A stretch of 8,967 nt of DNA from contig JADLCW010000480.1 of NCBI GenBank assembly GCA_020847015.1, positions 1-8,967 of the forward strand, written 5' to 3'. Each line of letters opens with the position of its first letter. The stretch's first letter is position 1. Under the pieces are notes generated by a model. That model ran no database searches, had not been told where the DNA came from, and saw only the letters and a list, made by a program, of their open reading frames with translations. This document shows, piece by piece, positions 1-6,233 of the stretch. Made by a program: the position numbers and the translations under genes. The stretch is from Thermomicrobiales bacterium (GTDB taxonomy: Bacteria; Chloroflexota; Chloroflexia; Thermomicrobiales; UBA6265).

Positions 1-1
1 C

Positions 2-736
2 ACCTACGCCGCGCTGGTGGCCCTCGGCATCGTCGCCGCGCTGCTCGTGCGCGACTATCCGCTGGCGCTGGCCCCGCTCATCATCCCCGCCGCGCTGGCC
101 CAATACGCGCTGCTGCGCGAGGTGCAATTGCGCGCCGACACCCGCGCCGCGCTGGCGGCCATGGTCGACGTGATGGAGCTGCGCGACCCCTACACCGCCG
201 GTCACTCGATGCGGGTGGCCGCCACCGCCCGCCGGTTGGCGGCCTGGATGGGGTTGACCGGCGAAGAAGCCGATCTGGTGGAGACGGCCGGCCGCGTGCA
301 CGATCTGGGCAAGGTCGCCCTCAACCCGACGCTGCTGTCCAAACAGGGGTTGTTGTCCGAGGAGGAATGGGTCCAGATTCGCCAGCATCCGGCGCACGGA
401 GCCGCCATCGTGGAGAAGTTCGCCGGCTACCGCGGCTGCGCCGTGCTGGTGCGCCACCACCACGAGCGGTGGGATGGCGACGGCTACCCCGACGGGCTGG
501 CCGGGGACGCGATTCCCCTGGGGGCGCGGATTCTCGCCGTGGCCGATGCGTTCGACGCCATGACCAGCGCCCGCGCCTACCGACCGGCGCTGCGCCCCGA
601 GATGACGCTGGCCATCCTCGAAGATGGAGCCGGCGCGCAATGGGACCCGCGGGTGGTGGAGGTCTTCATCGAGGGACGACTGCGGGAAACCGCGGACGCC
701 GAGGTGAGCGTGGCCACCCACCCGATGCTCGCCTGA
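2..736 (+). CDS. HD-GYP domain cyclic-di-GMP phosphodiesterase, membrane-anchored, 5'-truncated
   Basis: The frame is open from base 2, so the true start lies upstream; a GTG at 17 is in frame but sits inside a hydrophobic stretch and is unlikely to be the start. Numbering from that GTG, residues 1-32 hold the end of a membrane region (two hydrophobic runs around VRDYP), followed by an HD-GYP domain from about residue 45 to 215. Visible metal and signature residues are GH at 62-63, HD at 95-96 (VHDLGK), H124 and H127 (RQHPAHG), HHHE at 147-150, GYP at 156-158, and D177 in the closing ARILAVADAFDAMTS motif. This set is what active HD-GYP enzymes carry; they linearise and hydrolyse c-di-GMP to pGpG and GMP. 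The domain therefore looks catalytically competent. It converges on the GGDEF-EAL gene, with 91 bp between the stops. Family assignment is very secure; the sensory part of the protein is outside the window. Confidence 0.93.
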   Translation, partial: TYAALVALGIVAALLVRDYPLALAPLIIPAALAQYALLREVQLRADTRAALAAMVDVMELRDPYTAGHSMRVAATARRLAAWMGLTGEEADLVETAGRVHDLGKVALNPTLLSKQGLLSEEEWVQIRQHPAHGAAIVEKFAGYRGCAVLVRHHHERWDGDGYPDGLAGDAIPLGARILAVADAFDAMTSARAYRPALRPEMTLAILEDGAGAQWDPRVVEVFIEGRLRETADAEVSVATHPMLA

Positions 737-827
737 CGGCGGTTCCGGCGCGATCCAGCCGCGCGGGCGCCGCGTCGGCGCGGGCGTCCGCCGGGTCATG
801 CCGGGCGGCGTCGGAGTCTCGTCGCGG
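737..827. other. GC-rich convergent intergenic gap with hairpins lacking T-tracts
   Basis: This 91-bp stretch separates the stop codons of two convergent genes. It contains a perfect 6-bp stem GCGCCG/CGGCGC with a CGT loop at 767-781, and a weaker, interrupted CCGCC/GGCGG hairpin around 788-808. Neither is followed by a run of T on either strand, so neither is a convincing intrinsic terminator. Hairpins between convergent genes often end transcription from both sides, but in DNA this rich in G and C short stems arise easily by chance. Confidence 0.35.
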
Positions 828-3167
828 CTAGCTGACGGAGAGCACGATCTCGGTGGGCTGGGCCGCCGACGCCGCGACGCCGGGAGCCAGCGTCGCGCGG
901 GTCAACAGCAGATCGATCTCGGCGGCCCGCATCGGCGGCGCGAACCCGAACCCCTGCCCGTAGTCGACCTCCAACTGCCGCAGCGCCTCCGCCTGGCGCG
1001 CGGTTTCGATCCCCTTGGCGACGACCTCCAGCTCGAGTTCGTGACCCAGCGCCGCGACCGCCCGCACGATCGCCGCGCTGCGGCGGTCGCGCTCCAACCC
1101 GGTGACCAGCGAGCGGTGCAGTTTGAGCGCGTCGACCTCCAGATCGCGCAACGCCGCCAGCGAACTGCTGGCCGCGCCGAAATCGTCGAGCGCCACCCGC
1201 GCCCCCAACGCCCGCAGCCGGCGAATGGCGTCGGGCGCTTCCACCGCGTCGGTCTCGGTCACATCCAGCCCCAGCAACCGCGGATCGAGTCCGGTTTCGG
1301 TCAGCGCCTTGGCGGCCTCGCTGGCCAGGTTGGACTGGTGGAATTCGCGACCGGACAAATTGACGCTGACCTGGAACGGCGGGGTCGCCCCGGCGGCCTC
1401 CTTCCAGGCCCGCGCCTGCCGGCAGGCTTCGCGCAGCACCCACCGCCCCAGCGGCACGATCAGCCCGGTGTCTTCGGCCAGCCGGATGAAGCGCTCCGGC
1501 AGCAGCAACCCGTGCTCGGGGTGGTTCCAGCGCACCAGCGCCTCGAACCGCGTGATGCGTCTGCTCGCCAGCGCCACTTCGGGCTGGTAGTGCAGCATCA
1601 GTTCGCCGTTGTCCACCGCCCGGCGCAGATCGGCTTCCCAGCGCAACCGCGCCACCACCGGTCGCGACATCGACGGCGCGAACACCGTCCGCGTGGAGCG
1701 CCCGGCCGCCTTGGCTTCGTAGAGCGCGATGTCCGCTTGCCGCAACAGATCGCTCGGCGAGGTCGACGCGTCATCCAGCACGGCGATGCCGATGCTGGCG
1801 CTGAGATGCGCCGCGAAACCGTCCACGGTCAATGGCGGGCGCAGCGCCCCGAGCAACCGATCGGCCACATGGGTGGCGATCGGCTCGCCGCCGGCGCTCT
1901 CCAGCAGCACCACGAACTCGTCGCCGCCAAACCGGGCCAGCGTATCCACCGGGCGCAGCCGACCGCGCAAGCGCGCCCCGACCTCGACCAGCACCCGGTC
2001 GCCGGCGTCATGGCCGAGCGTGTCGTTGAGATTTTTGAACCCGTCCAGATCGATGAACAGCACCGCGACGCTGGTTTCCCGCCGCCCGGCGCGCTCCACC
2101 GCCGCCGCGAGCCGCTCGGCGAACAGCGCGCGGTTGGGCAGCCCGGTCAGCGCATCGTGGTGGGCCAGATAGGCCAGCCGATCCTCGGCGTGCTTGCGCT
2201 CGGTGAGATCGATCGCGATGCCGTGCCAGAACAGCGGCTGCCCGGCTCCGCCGCGCACCAGCACCGCCTGATTGCGCACCCACACGACCCGCCCGTCGCG
2301 ACCCAGCATCCGGTATTCCTCGTCGAACGGATCGCCGGTCTCATCCGACTGGCGAACCGCGATCTGGACGCGCAACCGGTCGGCCGGGTGGATCAGATCG
2401 TCCCAGGTGGGTGTTCCGGCGATCAGATCGGCCGGCGAGTATCCGAGCAGCGCCTCGACCTGCGCGCTGATGAACGCATCGGTGCGATCTCCCAGGCGCT
2501 CGATATAGACGACGGCCGGCGCTTGCTCGACCAGGGTGCGATAGCGCGCTTCGGCCACCCGCCGCTCGTCGGCCAGCCGCCCCAGCCGCGCGATGACGCT
2601 GGCCAGCGATGCCGCGCCGCCGAGCACCCCGCGTTCGCCCGCGTCCGGCGCGCCCGGCATGGTGCGATAGACCACCAGCTTGCCGACCACGATGCCGGAG
2701 GCCGGTTCGCGGATCGGCGCGCTCCAGCAGGCGCGCAACCCGTGGGCGAGCGCCGCCTCCGCCCCGCCGGCCCATTGCGGGTCGGTGGCGATGTCGGCGG
2801 CCACCATCAGCGCGCCGGGGAGCGCCGTGGGGCCACGCCCGTCCGCGCCCGCCTCGGGGAGCAGCCCATCGAGCGTGGCGAGGTAGGCGGCCGGCAGGTT
2901 GGCCGCCGCCGCGTGGCGCAGCCGCCCGTCGTCCCCCAGCAGCAGCACCGCGCAGTGGGCGTCGCCCAATGTCGCATTCAGGATTTCGCACAGAACCGTC
3001 AGCACCGCGTCCGGTTCGGCTCCCGCCGCCAACAGATCGAGCGCCCGGGACTGCAGCGTGCGGATAGCCGCCGCCGCGGCGAGCGCCGGAGACGCGGACG
3101 CGACAGGCGCAACGGCGCGATCTCCGGGATCGCCCGTCGCCCGCTTGTCATCCGTCCCCGTCCGCAC
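828..3167 (-). CDS. GAF-PAS-GGDEF-EAL c-di-GMP signalling protein with a degenerate EAL domain
   Basis: Read leftward from a GTG at 3167-3165, this gives 779 residues. The open frame continues upstream to 3563, but that part has no domain character and would run into nosZ. The chosen GTG has an AGGCGGAG-like ribosome site shortly upstream, and the first domain begins about 30 residues later. No signal peptide or membrane segment is seen. Domains in order: GAF (about 31-193), PAS (about 208-323, ending with the DLTERK linker), GGDEF (about 328-498) and EAL (about 508-758). The cyclase motif GGDEF is intact at 414-418, with FIDLDGFKNLND before it and a product-inhibition RxxD site at 405-408. 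The EAL domain keeps EAL (542-544), N603, DD (661-662), K682 and Q738. However, the metal-binding Glu of the LEITE motif is Asp635, the general-base Glu of the EGVE motif is Lys718, and the Asp of KID is His684. Cyclase activity is likely; phosphodiesterase activity is doubtful. GAF and PAS presumably sense a small ligand or redox state, unknown here. Confidence 0.9.
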   Translation of the reverse strand: MRTGTDDKRATGDPGDRAVAPVASASPALAAAAAIRTLQSRALDLLAAGAEPDAVLTVLCEILNATLGDAHCAVLLLGDDGRLRHAAAANLPAAYLATLDGLLPEAGADGRGPTALPGALMVAADIATDPQWAGGAEAALAHGLRACWSAPIREPASGIVVGKLVVYRTMPGAPDAGERGVLGGAASLASVIARLGRLADERRVAEARYRTLVEQAPAVVYIERLGDRTDAFISAQVEALLGYSPADLIAGTPTWDDLIHPADRLRVQIAVRQSDETGDPFDEEYRMLGRDGRVVWVRNQAVLVRGGAGQPLFWHGIAIDLTERKHAEDRLAYLAHHDALTGLPNRALFAERLAAAVERAGRRETSVAVLFIDLDGFKNLNDTLGHDAGDRVLVEVGARLRGRLRPVDTLARFGGDEFVVLLESAGGEPIATHVADRLLGALRPPLTVDGFAAHLSASIGIAVLDDASTSPSDLLRQADIALYEAKAAGRSTRTVFAPSMSRPVVARLRWEADLRRAVDNGELMLHYQPEVALASRRITRFEALVRWNHPEHGLLLPERFIRLAEDTGLIVPLGRWVLREACRQARAWKEAAGATPPFQVSVNLSGREFHQSNLASEAAKALTETGLDPRLLGLDVTETDAVEAPDAIRRLRALGARVALDDFGAASSSLAALRDLEVDALKLHRSLVTGLERDRRSAAIVRAVAALGHELELEVVAKGIETARQAEALRQLEVDYGQGFGFAPPMRAAEIDLLLTRATLAPGVAASAAQPTEIVLSVS

Positions 3168-3230
3168 CGCGCTTCTCCGCCTGACGATCGTTTCCTTAGG
3201 TTGCGTGGTTCGCGCCGGTTGACTGGCGAC

Positions 3231-3236
3231 AGTATA
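3231..3236 (-). promoter_or_regulatory. Possible -10 box (TATACT) for the GGDEF-EAL gene
   Basis: On the minus strand these bases read TATACT, a close match to TATAAT, about 64 bp before the GTG start of the GGDEF-EAL gene. It is one of very few AT-rich hexamers in the intergenic region, which is why it stands out. No good TTGACA-like -35 lies 16-18 bp further upstream (the best registers read GGCACG or similar), so the call rests on the -10 match and position alone. Confidence 0.3.
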
Positions 3237-3268
3237 CGGGTGAGGGGCCGGGTCGTGCCTCCGCGGGA

Positions 3269-3296
3269 TTGACACGAGACTGTAACGACCAGCCGC
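3269..3296 (+). promoter_or_regulatory. Shared nos upstream element, copy 1 (before nosZ)
   Basis: A 28-bp segment beginning TTGACA and containing CTGTAACG-N4-GCCGC matches 20 of 28 bases, with no gap, to the segment at 5473-5500 upstream of the NosB-like gene. Copy 1 ends 121 bp before the nosZ ATG. Both copies have the same orientation relative to a nos gene and both are in intergenic DNA. It could be part of a promoter or a binding site for a common regulator. It is not a recognisable FNR/CRP-type palindrome (TTGAT-N4-ATCAA), and TTGACA has no suitable -10 hexamer 16-18 bp downstream. The role is inferred from repetition and position only. Confidence 0.45.
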
Positions 3297-3310
3297 CCCG
3301 GCAGACACGA

Positions 3311-3332
3311 GGTAGACCCCGCTCGGCCTACC
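3311..3332. repeat. Imperfect inverted repeat in the nosZ leader or operator region
   Basis: GGTAGACC at 3311-3318 and GGCCTACC at 3325-3332 form a dyad with seven of eight positions complementary (A3316 opposite C3327 is the mismatch) around a six-base centre. It lies 15 bp after the shared element and 86 bp before nosZ. It could be an operator or a hairpin in the nosZ leader RNA. There is no T-tract after it, so it is not a terminator. A chance dyad cannot be excluded at this base composition. Confidence 0.35.
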
Positions 3333-3404
3333 GTTGCCCTGCAGGGACGCAGTGGTCGGATCGCGGCAGGTGGCGCGCGGTTCAGGGCGCTGCGGGTATG
3401 GCGT

Positions 3405-3409
3405 GGAGG
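3405..3409 (+). promoter_or_regulatory. Ribosome binding site of nosZ (GGAGG)
   Basis: A perfect GGAGG lies eight bases before the ATG at 3418. It decides the nosZ start: the frame is open further upstream (an ATG at 3334 is in frame), but starting there would place 28 residues of arbitrary sequence ahead of the twin-arginine signal peptide. Confidence 0.8.
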
Positions 3410-3417
3410 CACGGATC

Positions 3418-5418
3418 ATGGACGAAAAAGCGAAGGTGTCGAGCCGCTTCGACCGGCGCACCGTATTCAAGAGCGGAGCCGCCGCCGCGGTGGTGGGAGC
3501 CGCCGGGGCGTCGCTGTGGCGCTCCGGCGGGGTGGCCCGCGCCGATGACGACGACATCGCCAAGATCGCCGAGGCGCGCGGGCTGACCCCGGAAGACGTT
3601 CGCGCGGCGCTGAAAACCTATGTGCCCAGCGGAACCTACGACGAGACGCTGATCTTCGCCTCGGGCGGGCACTCCGGGCAGGTGCTGGTCATCGGCGTGC
3701 CCTCGATGCGGCTGCTCAAGCAGATCGCCGTGTTCACCCCCGAACCGTGGCAAGGCTACGGGTTCTCCGACGAGACCCGCGCCGTGCTGGAAGCCAGCGC
3801 GTTTGACGACAAACCGCTGACCTGGGGCGACACCCACCACCCGGCGCTGAGCGAGACCAACGGCGAGTACGACGGCCAGTTCCTGTTCATCAACGACAAG
3901 GCCCACGCCCGCATGGCGGTCATCGATCTGCGCGACTTCGAAACCAAGCAGATCGTCAAGAACCCGCACATTCTCAGCAACCACGGCGGCGCCTTCGCCA
4001 CCCCCAACACCGACTACATCATCGACGGGTCGCAGTACGCCACCCCCTTCGGTTGGGAGTACGCGCCGCTGAGCGAGTACAAGGAGAAGTACCGCGGCGC
4101 GATGACCCTCTGGAAGTTCGACCGCGAAACCGGCCGCATCGACCCGGCGCTGTCGTTCTCCATCGAACTGCCGCCCTACTGGCAGGATCTCGCCGACGCC
4201 GGCAAGGGACCCAGCGACGGCTGGATGTTCTCCAACTCGTTCAACACGGAGATGGCCACCGGCGGCATCCTGGAAGGCCACCCGCCCGTCGAGGCCGGGG
4301 CCTCCATGCACGACATGGACTATCTCTCCGTCATCAACTGGCGCAAGGCCGCCGAAGTGGCCGCCGCCGGCAAGACGGAAGACATCAAGGGCATGCCCAT
4401 GATTCGGATGGCCACCGCCGTCGAAGAGGGCATTCTCTTCCAGGTGCCGGAGCCGAAAAGCCCGCACGGGGTCGATGTCACCCCCACCGGCGAATACATC
4501 GTGGTCGCCGGCAAACTCGATCCGCACGTGACCGTCTACAGCTTCCAGAAGATCCAGGACGCCATCGCCGCTGGCAACTTCGAGCAGGACGAATTCGGCG
4601 TGCCGATCCTGCCCTTCGACGCCTGTGTGGAAACCCAGGTCGAGTTGGGGCTTGGCCCCCTGCACACCCAGTTCGACGACCAGGGTTTCGCCTACACCAG
4701 TCTCTTCCTCGACAGCGCCATCGCCCGCTGGAAAGTGGGCGGCGAAGGCATCGACGGCGGCTGGGAAATGGTCGAGAAGCTGCCGGTGCACTACAACGTC
4801 GGGCACCTCTGCGTCGTCGGCGGCGACACCATGGCTCCCCAGGGCAAGCACCTGATCGCCCTCAACAAGTGGTCGATCGACCGCTTCACCCCGGTTGGCC
4901 CGCTGTTCCCGCAGAACTTGCAGCTGATCGACATCAGCAGCCCCGACACGTTGCAATTGCTCTTCGACATGCCGCTGGGCGTCGGCGAGCCGCACTACGC
5001 GCAAGCGATCCCGACCAGCAAGCTGGCGCCGTGGACGGTGTACCCGGAGGTCGGCTGGGACCCGGCCACCCAGGCGCTGTCGCCGGATGCGCCGCAACCC
5101 GGCAAGGAAGGCGTCGTGCGCGACGGCAACAAGGTCGCCGTCAACATGACCTCGATTCGCAGCCACTTCACCCCCGACTGGGTGAACTTGCAACTGGGCG
5201 ACGAGGTGACCTGGCGGATCACCAACATCGAGCGGGCCGACGACGCCACCCACGCCTTCGCCCTGCCCGGTCAGAATGTCAACCTGAGCATCGAGCCGGG
5301 TGAAACCATCACCGTCAGCTTCACGGCCGATCGGCCGGGCGTCTATCCGTTCTACTGCACGGAATTCTGCTCGGCGCTGCACCTGGAAATGATGGGCTAC
5401 ATGCTGGTCAGCCCGTAA
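3418..5418 (+). CDS. nosZ: Nitrous oxide reductase, clade II type, with Tat-like signal peptide
   Basis: NosZ reduces N2O to N2 outside the cytoplasmic membrane, the last step of denitrification. The 666-residue product begins with a twin-arginine-like signal: basic region, DRRTVFK at 12-18, a hydrophobic Ala/Val/Gly core at 19-33, and a likely cleavage after ARA at 42. The beta-propeller domain follows with all seven CuZ-cluster histidines: H140 and H141 (DTHHP), H189 (NHGG), H350 (SPHG), H416 (GPLHT), H463 (YNVGH) and H526 (GEPHY). The C-terminal cupredoxin domain (about 565-666) carries the CuA ligands H612 (ATHAF), C647, C651, H655 and M658 in YCTEFCSALHLEM. The classical Trp, a backbone-carbonyl ligand, is Glu649 here, as is usual in clade II. 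The enzyme therefore looks complete and active. It starts with an ATG behind a GGAGG. A terminator-like hairpin follows it, so it may be transcribed alone. The Tat-type signal is worth noting because many clade II enzymes use Sec signals. Confidence 0.98.
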   Translation: MDEKAKVSSRFDRRTVFKSGAAAAVVGAAGASLWRSGGVARADDDDIAKIAEARGLTPEDVRAALKTYVPSGTYDETLIFASGGHSGQVLVIGVPSMRLLKQIAVFTPEPWQGYGFSDETRAVLEASAFDDKPLTWGDTHHPALSETNGEYDGQFLFINDKAHARMAVIDLRDFETKQIVKNPHILSNHGGAFATPNTDYIIDGSQYATPFGWEYAPLSEYKEKYRGAMTLWKFDRETGRIDPALSFSIELPPYWQDLADAGKGPSDGWMFSNSFNTEMATGGILEGHPPVEAGASMHDMDYLSVINWRKAAEVAAAGKTEDIKGMPMIRMATAVEEGILFQVPEPKSPHGVDVTPTGEYIVVAGKLDPHVTVYSFQKIQDAIAAGNFEQDEFGVPILPFDACVETQVELGLGPLHTQFDDQGFAYTSLFLDSAIARWKVGGEGIDGGWEMVEKLPVHYNVGHLCVVGGDTMAPQGKHLIALNKWSIDRFTPVGPLFPQNLQLIDISSPDTLQLLFDMPLGVGEPHYAQAIPTSKLAPWTVYPEVGWDPATQALSPDAPQPGKEGVVRDGNKVAVNMTSIRSHFTPDWVNLQLGDEVTWRITNIERADDATHAFALPGQNVNLSIEPGETITVSFTADRPGVYPFYCTEFCSALHLEMMGYMLVSP

Positions 5419-5442
5419 CCCGACCCCTTTCGAGACGGCAAG

Positions 5443-5478
5443 CGGCGTCGGGGGGCCCACCCCCGGCGCCGTTTGTTG
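5443..5478 (+). terminator. Intrinsic terminator-like hairpin after nosZ
   Basis: Bases 5443-5454 (CGGCGTCGGGGG) pair over twelve positions with 5460-5471 (CCCCCGGCGCCG), all Watson-Crick except one G-T wobble (T5448 with G5466). The loop is the five bases 5455-5459. The stem is followed at once by TTTGTTG, and the A bases just before it can pair with the first T bases. It starts 25 bp after the nosZ stop. This is the strongest hairpin I see in the window. It should end, or reduce, transcription from nosZ into the downstream genes. Confidence 0.75.
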
Positions 5479-5500
5479 CGCGCCTGTAACGGCGCGCCGC
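5473..5500 (+). promoter_or_regulatory. Shared nos upstream element, copy 2 (before the NosB-like gene)
   Basis: Partner of the element at 3269-3296. The common core is TTG-N9-TGTAACG-N4-GCCGC, 20 of 28 bases identical without gaps. It overlaps the T-rich tail of the nosZ terminator and ends 76 bp before the ATG of the NosB-like gene. A terminator followed directly by this element suggests that the downstream genes have their own start of transcription, coordinated with nosZ. A further weak similarity (CTACCG followed by GC and CTGC) lies downstream of both copies, at 3328 and 5519, but at different spacing. Function is inferred. Confidence 0.45.
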
Positions 5501-5563
5501 GGTTGGCGGATGCGTCTGCTACCGCCGCTGCGTAGGCTGGGAGGTGTGAGACGAGGTGGTACG

Positions 5564-5570
5564 AAAGGAG
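5564..5570 (+). promoter_or_regulatory. Ribosome binding site of the NosB-like gene (AAAGGAG)
   Basis: AAAGGAG lies six bases before the ATG at 5577. It favours that ATG over the in-frame GTG at 5556, which would put this site inside the coding region. Confidence 0.75.
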
Positions 5571-5576
5571 TCGGTA

Positions 5577-6233
5577 ATGCTCGCAGCCCAACAGGAATCC
5601 GCTTCCATCGCGCCGGGGGGACTCGTCGCCGGACCGGCCGCCGCGGCGACCCGGGCGCGCTTCGATGTCGCGCTGCTGCGCCTGCCGCTGCTGGTGCTGG
5701 CGGGGGTGTTGTTGCTGGGGTCGATGCTCGTTCCCTACTGGACGATCACCCTCCACGCGCCGCAATACCCGAAGGGGCTGCACATCCAGGCCCACGTCAG
5801 CGAAATGACCGGCGACGTGTTCGAGGTGGACGGACTCAACCACTACATCGGCATGATGAAGCTCGAAGACGCCGCCGTGCTGGAGCGGGCCATCTCGCAA
5901 CCGGCCATCATCATCATCGCCGTGCTGGCGGTGCTCTCGTTCTGGCTGCCGCGCCCCTGGCGGGCCGTGGCGCGCGTGCCGATGATCGTCTACCCGGTGG
6001 TGTTCTTCCTCGATCTGTTCGCCTGGCTCTACTACGCCGGCAACTCGCTCGATCCGCACGCCCCGCTCAGCAGCTCCATCAAACCCTTCACGCCGCACAT
6101 CGTCGGCATCGGCACGATCGGGCAGTTCAGCACCGAGGCGGCGTTCACGATCGGGTTCTACCTGTCGGTCGCGGCCGCGCTGGTGGCGCTGGCGGTGACG
6201 GTGTGGGACTGGAGGCGGAGCCGTGCGACCTAG
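5577..6233 (+). CDS. NosB-like polytopic membrane protein of the nos cluster
   Basis: A 218-residue protein. Hydrophobic segments at about 33-52, 108-124, 134-153 and 188-210 suggest four membrane helices with a short N-terminal tail. The loop between helices 1 and 2 (about 53-107) and the loop between 3 and 4 (about 154-187) would lie on one side, probably the outside. The first loop holds the striking strings YWTITLHAPQYPKGL (54-68) and GLNHYIGMM (86-94). I recall similar 'APQYP...GLNHYIGM' proteins in nos clusters of other clade II bacteria, but cannot confirm this here. His and Met residues in the loops (H60, H69, H73, H89, M93, M94, H161, H174) would suit copper handling, which is a guess. 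A gene for a membrane protein directly after nosZ and before nosD is the position of nosB, a hallmark of clade II clusters. I therefore call it NosB-like on position and topology. Its biochemical role is unknown. Its stop overlaps the nosD start by 11 bp. Confidence 0.75.
   Translation: MLAAQQESASIAPGGLVAGPAAAATRARFDVALLRLPLLVLAGVLLLGSMLVPYWTITLHAPQYPKGLHIQAHVSEMTGDVFEVDGLNHYIGMMKLEDAAVLERAISQPAIIIIAVLAVLSFWLPRPWRAVARVPMIVYPVVFFLDLFAWLYYAGNSLDPHAPLSSSIKPFTPHIVGIGTIGQFSTEAAFTIGFYLSVAAALVALAVTVWDWRRSRAT

Noticed and set aside
767..808. Bidirectional terminator between the convergent genes
   Set aside because: Stems are short or interrupted and no T-tract follows on either strand; recorded only as a hairpin-bearing gap.
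798..3272. Open frame of 824 codons on the + strand opposite the GGDEF-EAL gene
   Set aside because: The translation is Arg/Gln/Pro/His-rich low-complexity text without any domain. Very high G+C at third codon positions removes stops from the antisense frame. The minus strand has four recognisable domains.
3269..3287. FNR/CRP-type site or classical sigma-70 promoter at TTGACA before nosZ
   Set aside because: The downstream half is CTGTAAC rather than a mirror of TTGAC, and no TATAAT-like hexamer occurs 16-18 bp after TTGACA (the sequence there is GCCGCC). The segment is kept only as an element shared with 5473-5500.
3168..3563. Longer N-terminus (132 extra residues) for the GGDEF-EAL protein
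   Set aside because: It would overlap the nosZ start and its signal peptide, has no domain features, and a GTG with a plausible ribosome site exists at 3167.
4053..5303. 416-codon + strand frame overlapping nosZ in another register
   Set aside because: Arg-rich frame-shifted shadow of nosZ with no domain character.
3382..5460. Open frame of 692 codons on the - strand opposite nosZ
   Set aside because: Its extent mirrors nosZ and its composition (Val/Asp/His/Gly repeats) is the mirror of the nosZ codons. It is an antisense artefact of base composition, with no motif.
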